Part shown: in pieces, positions 7,202-8,616 of the stretch | Layout: each line of letters opens with the position of its first letter | How positions within the stretch are numbered: the first letter of the stretch is position 1 | Assembly: GCA_938033975.1 (NCBI GenBank) | Contig: CALHKJ010000108.1 | Span: 1-8,616, forward strand | DNA: 8,616 nt | Direction: 5' to 3' | Source: an uncultured Saprospiraceae bacterium | GTDB taxonomy: Bacteria; Bacteroidota; Bacteroidia; Chitinophagales; Saprospiraceae | The notes under the pieces: generated by a model | The model's database searches: none | What the model was told of the DNA's origin: nothing | The model's input: the letters and a program-made list of their open reading frames with translations, nothing else | Position numbers and translations under genes: made by a program

Positions 7202-7209
7202 TATTTTTG
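7202..7209 (+). promoter_or_regulatory. TAnnTTTG promoter box of the short-chain dehydrogenase gene
   Basis: TATTTTTG on the plus strand matches the Bacteroidota -7 element exactly and, as for mlaE on the other strand, ends four bases before the ATG. The two boxes stand back to back, separated by 62 bases. No TTG -33 element is found at the expected spacing. Confidence 0.5.
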
Positions 7210-7213
7210 AAAA

Positions 7214-7921
7214 ATGAATAAAACAGCAGTAATAACAGGCGCTACAAAAGGAATTGGTAGAGCCATAGCCGAAAGATTTGCAAAAGAGGGATATAATTTG
7301 GCTGTAAACTCGAGAAACGAAGCAGATTTAAAAGAGATGAAGGCCACATTTGCGGAAGCATATCCTGAGATGAAAGTTGATGTCAAGGTCTGTGACATGA
7401 GTGTAAAATCTCAAGTGCTAGAATTTGGTGAATGGGCTAAAACTGAATTAGATAGTATAGATGTTCTGGTCAATAATGCTGGATTTTTTATTCCTGGAAC
7501 TATTGTAGAAGAGGAAGATGGAGCGCTTGAAGCCATGATAAATACCAATCTGTACAGTGCTTATTATCTCAGTCGATCTCTTGTTGGTAATATGATTTCA
7601 GCCAACAAAGGCCATGTTTTCAATATTTGTTCGATCGCAAGCATCATTGCTTATCCAAATGGTGGTTCTTATAGTATTTCAAAATTTGCGATGCTGGGTT
7701 TTTCAAAAGTATTGAGAGAAGAACTGAAGGAGACGGGTGTAAAAGTGACCTCTATCCTACCCGGTGCGACTTGGTCAAATTCTTGGCAAGGTGTCGATCT
7801 ACCGACTGCAAGGCTTATGCAAGCCAATGATGTCGCTGAGGCTGTAATTTCGGCAACCAGAATGAGTCCATCTGCCGTGGTTGAGGAGATAATATTAAGA
7901 CCACAATTGGGAGATCTCTAG
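7214..7921 (+). CDS. Short-chain dehydrogenase/reductase (classical SDR)
   Basis: Cytoplasmic NAD(P)-dependent oxidoreductase of 235 residues with a complete classical SDR fold. The cofactor motif TGATKGIG is at 8-15. Lys12, and Arg34 after the second strand, favour NADP(H). Other motifs are NNAG (87-90), structural or catalytic Asn near 110-112 (INTNL), Ser140, Tyr153 and Lys157 (YSISK) and PG at 183-184. Substrate-loop residues do not identify a substrate. It resembles 3-oxoacyl-ACP-reductase-like and YdfG-like enzymes, but neither can be assigned. The ATG is supported by the TATTTTTG box four bases upstream. The gene diverges from mlaEF and converges on ogt. Its TAG stop shares three bases with the ogt stop, so there is no room for a terminator between them. 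Confidence 0.93.
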   Translation: MNKTAVITGATKGIGRAIAERFAKEGYNLAVNSRNEADLKEMKATFAEAYPEMKVDVKVCDMSVKSQVLEFGEWAKTELDSIDVLVNNAGFFIPGTIVEEEDGALEAMINTNLYSAYYLSRSLVGNMISANKGHVFNICSIASIIAYPNGGSYSISKFAMLGFSKVLREELKETGVKVTSILPGATWSNSWQGVDLPTARLMQANDVAEAVISATRMSPSAVVEEIILRPQLGDL

Positions 7922-8403
7922 TCAAATAGTGATTTGGAGATTGCCTCTTCATGTAATAATAGGTTACGCTTCAGTTCCACACCATAGGCATAGCCGGTAA
8001 GGCTTCCATCACTGCCTATCACTCGATGGCAAGGCAAAATAATAGCAATTGGATTGGCTCCATTGGCTGCACCAACCGCTCTCACTGAGTTGGGGTTCCC
8101 TATTTCATTGGCCAGTTTTTGATAACTGACCGTAGTTCCGTATTCAATAAAAGATAATTCCTTCCAAATTTGGTGTTGAAAATCAGTTCCTTCCTTGATA
8201 TCAATAGGAACATTGAATCTTCGGAGCACCTTTCGGAAATATCTTTCTAGTTCAGAAACGGCCTGATTGGTGATTTCTGAAGGATTTTGATCTGATTGTG
8301 AGAAATCTTCAGAAACCAATTTTACTCCAGAAATTCCTTTGTCTGTGGCGGTAATTCGCCAAATACCATACTTTGAGGCAAAATATTCTATAAATTCTTT
8401 CAT
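7918..8403 (-). CDS. ogt: Methylated-DNA--[protein]-cysteine S-methyltransferase (Ogt/MGMT)
   Basis: Suicide DNA-repair protein that moves alkyl groups from O6-alkylguanine (and O4-alkylthymine) to its own cysteine. Counting from the chosen ATG it has 161 residues. The active site PCHRVIG (124-130) contains acceptor Cys125 with His126. Other family landmarks are the helix-turn-helix region starting GTTVSYQKLANEIGNP (89-104), the RAVGAANGANP segment with the base-flipping Arg (about 108) and the closing LLLHEEA glutamates. The N-terminal domain is short and lacks Ada DNA-binding or AraC parts, so it is a stand-alone Ogt-type enzyme. A GTG at 8433-8431 would add ten residues. The ATG at 8403-8401 is preferred because a near-match -7 box (TATTTCTG, 8416-8409) lies five bases upstream of it. 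The stop TAG overlaps the convergent SDR stop. Confidence 0.94.
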   Translation of the reverse strand: MKEFIEYFASKYGIWRITATDKGISGVKLVSEDFSQSDQNPSEITNQAVSELERYFRKVLRRFNVPIDIKEGTDFQHQIWKELSFIEYGTTVSYQKLANEIGNPNSVRAVGAANGANPIAIILPCHRVIGSDGSLTGYAYGVELKRNLLLHEEAISKSLFD

Positions 8404-8440
8404 TGGGGCAGAAATAAAATAGCAATATCGCACATTAATT

Positions 8441-8470
8441 TTGGTCTAATAAAAAAAGACTCTAAATTTG
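8441..8470 (+). promoter_or_regulatory. Bacteroidota-type promoter of tRNA-Phe
   Basis: TTG (8441-8443) and TAAATTTG (8463-8470) are separated by 19 bases, an exact fit to the TTG-N19-TAnnTTTG promoter of Bacteroidota. Transcription should start near 8475, leaving a leader of about 60 bases to be removed by RNase P before the tRNA. It is the best-formed promoter in the window. Confidence 0.7.
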
Positions 8471-8476
8471 CCGACC

Positions 8477-8492
8477 GTGAAAGCAATTTCAC
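8477..8492 (+). other. GNRA-capped hairpin in the tRNA-Phe leader
   Basis: A perfect 6-bp stem, GTGAAA (8477-8482) with TTTCAC (8487-8492), is closed by the tetraloop GCAA, of the stable GNRA class. It lies at or just after the predicted transcription start, between promoter and tRNA. It may stabilise or pace processing of the leader; no function is established. Confidence 0.45.
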
Positions 8493-8535
8493 AACCACCG
8501 ACTAATCCAACTTTAAACTAAACGATAAATCGGTA

Positions 8536-8608
8536 GGTGCCTTAGCTCAGTTGGTAGAGCAATGGACTGAAAATCCATGTGTCCCTGGTTCGATTCCTGG
8601 AGGCACCA
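8536..8608 (+). tRNA. tRNA-Phe (anticodon GAA)
   Basis: A 73-base cloverleaf. The 7-bp acceptor stem is GGTGCCT (8536-8542) with AGGCACC (8601-8607) and discriminator A8608. The D stem is GCTC (8545-8548) with GAGC (8557-8560). The anticodon stem is ATGGA (8562-8566) with TCCAT (8574-8578) around loop CTGAAAA, giving anticodon GAA (8569-8571). The variable loop has five bases. The T arm has loop TTCGATT (8589-8595), but its stem strands are both CCTGG, leaving a central U-U mismatch (8586 with 8598). The 3' CCA is not encoded (CAA follows the discriminator), so it must be added by CCA-transferase. Confidence 0.97.
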
Positions 8609-8616
8609 CAAAGACC

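Noticed and set aside
1..8616. CRISPR array, insertion sequence, phage or toxin-antitoxin content
   Set aside because: No regularly spaced repeats, transposase, integrase or toxin-like genes were seen; the only tRNA lies at the right edge with no visible attachment-site duplication.

Overview
The window reads as AT-rich chromosomal DNA from a member of the Bacteroidota. A SusC/SusD glycan-uptake pair lies next to its likely regulator. Several genes start just downstream of TAnnTTTG-type promoter boxes, and no clear Shine-Dalgarno sequences are seen. A Cytophagia- or Flavobacteriia-like host is plausible, but the sequence does not settle the class.

Left part (1-5271): the right end of a polysaccharide-utilisation locus (PUL) read on the minus strand. 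In transcription order it holds a GntR-type regulator with a LacI-like sensor domain, a SusC/RagA TonB-dependent transporter, and a SusD/RagB lipoprotein that runs off the window at base 1. SusC has no N-terminal STN domain and no ECF sigma/anti-sigma pair is present, so control by the adjacent cytoplasmic sugar-sensing regulator is the simplest reading. The DNA upstream of the regulator carries nested repeats that look like an operator, and an 11-bp half-site from it recurs (10/11) in front of susC. No glycoside hydrolase is in view, so the glycan is unknown.

Middle (5219-5596): about 380 bases without a convincing gene. It holds the putative regulator promoter and operator, two diverged hairpin repeats and a 12-bp palindrome. 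(5597-7127): an mlaE-mlaF type permease/ATPase operon on the minus strand, one base apart. This is the inner-membrane core of an MCE-type phospholipid transporter, with no MCE (MlaD) gene beside it.

Right part (7128-8616): a short divergent promoter region, then a plus-strand short-chain dehydrogenase. It converges on a minus-strand O6-methylguanine-DNA methyltransferase so tightly that both stop codons share the bases CTAG. Last comes a plus-strand tRNA-Phe(GAA) with a well-formed Bacteroidota promoter.

Most of the content belongs to known families. The parts most worth a second look are regulatory: the candidate GntR operators, the paired TATTTTTG-N4-ATG starts, the shared CTAG stop and the T-stem mismatch in tRNA-Phe. 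I did not find convincing evidence of a new kind of system.
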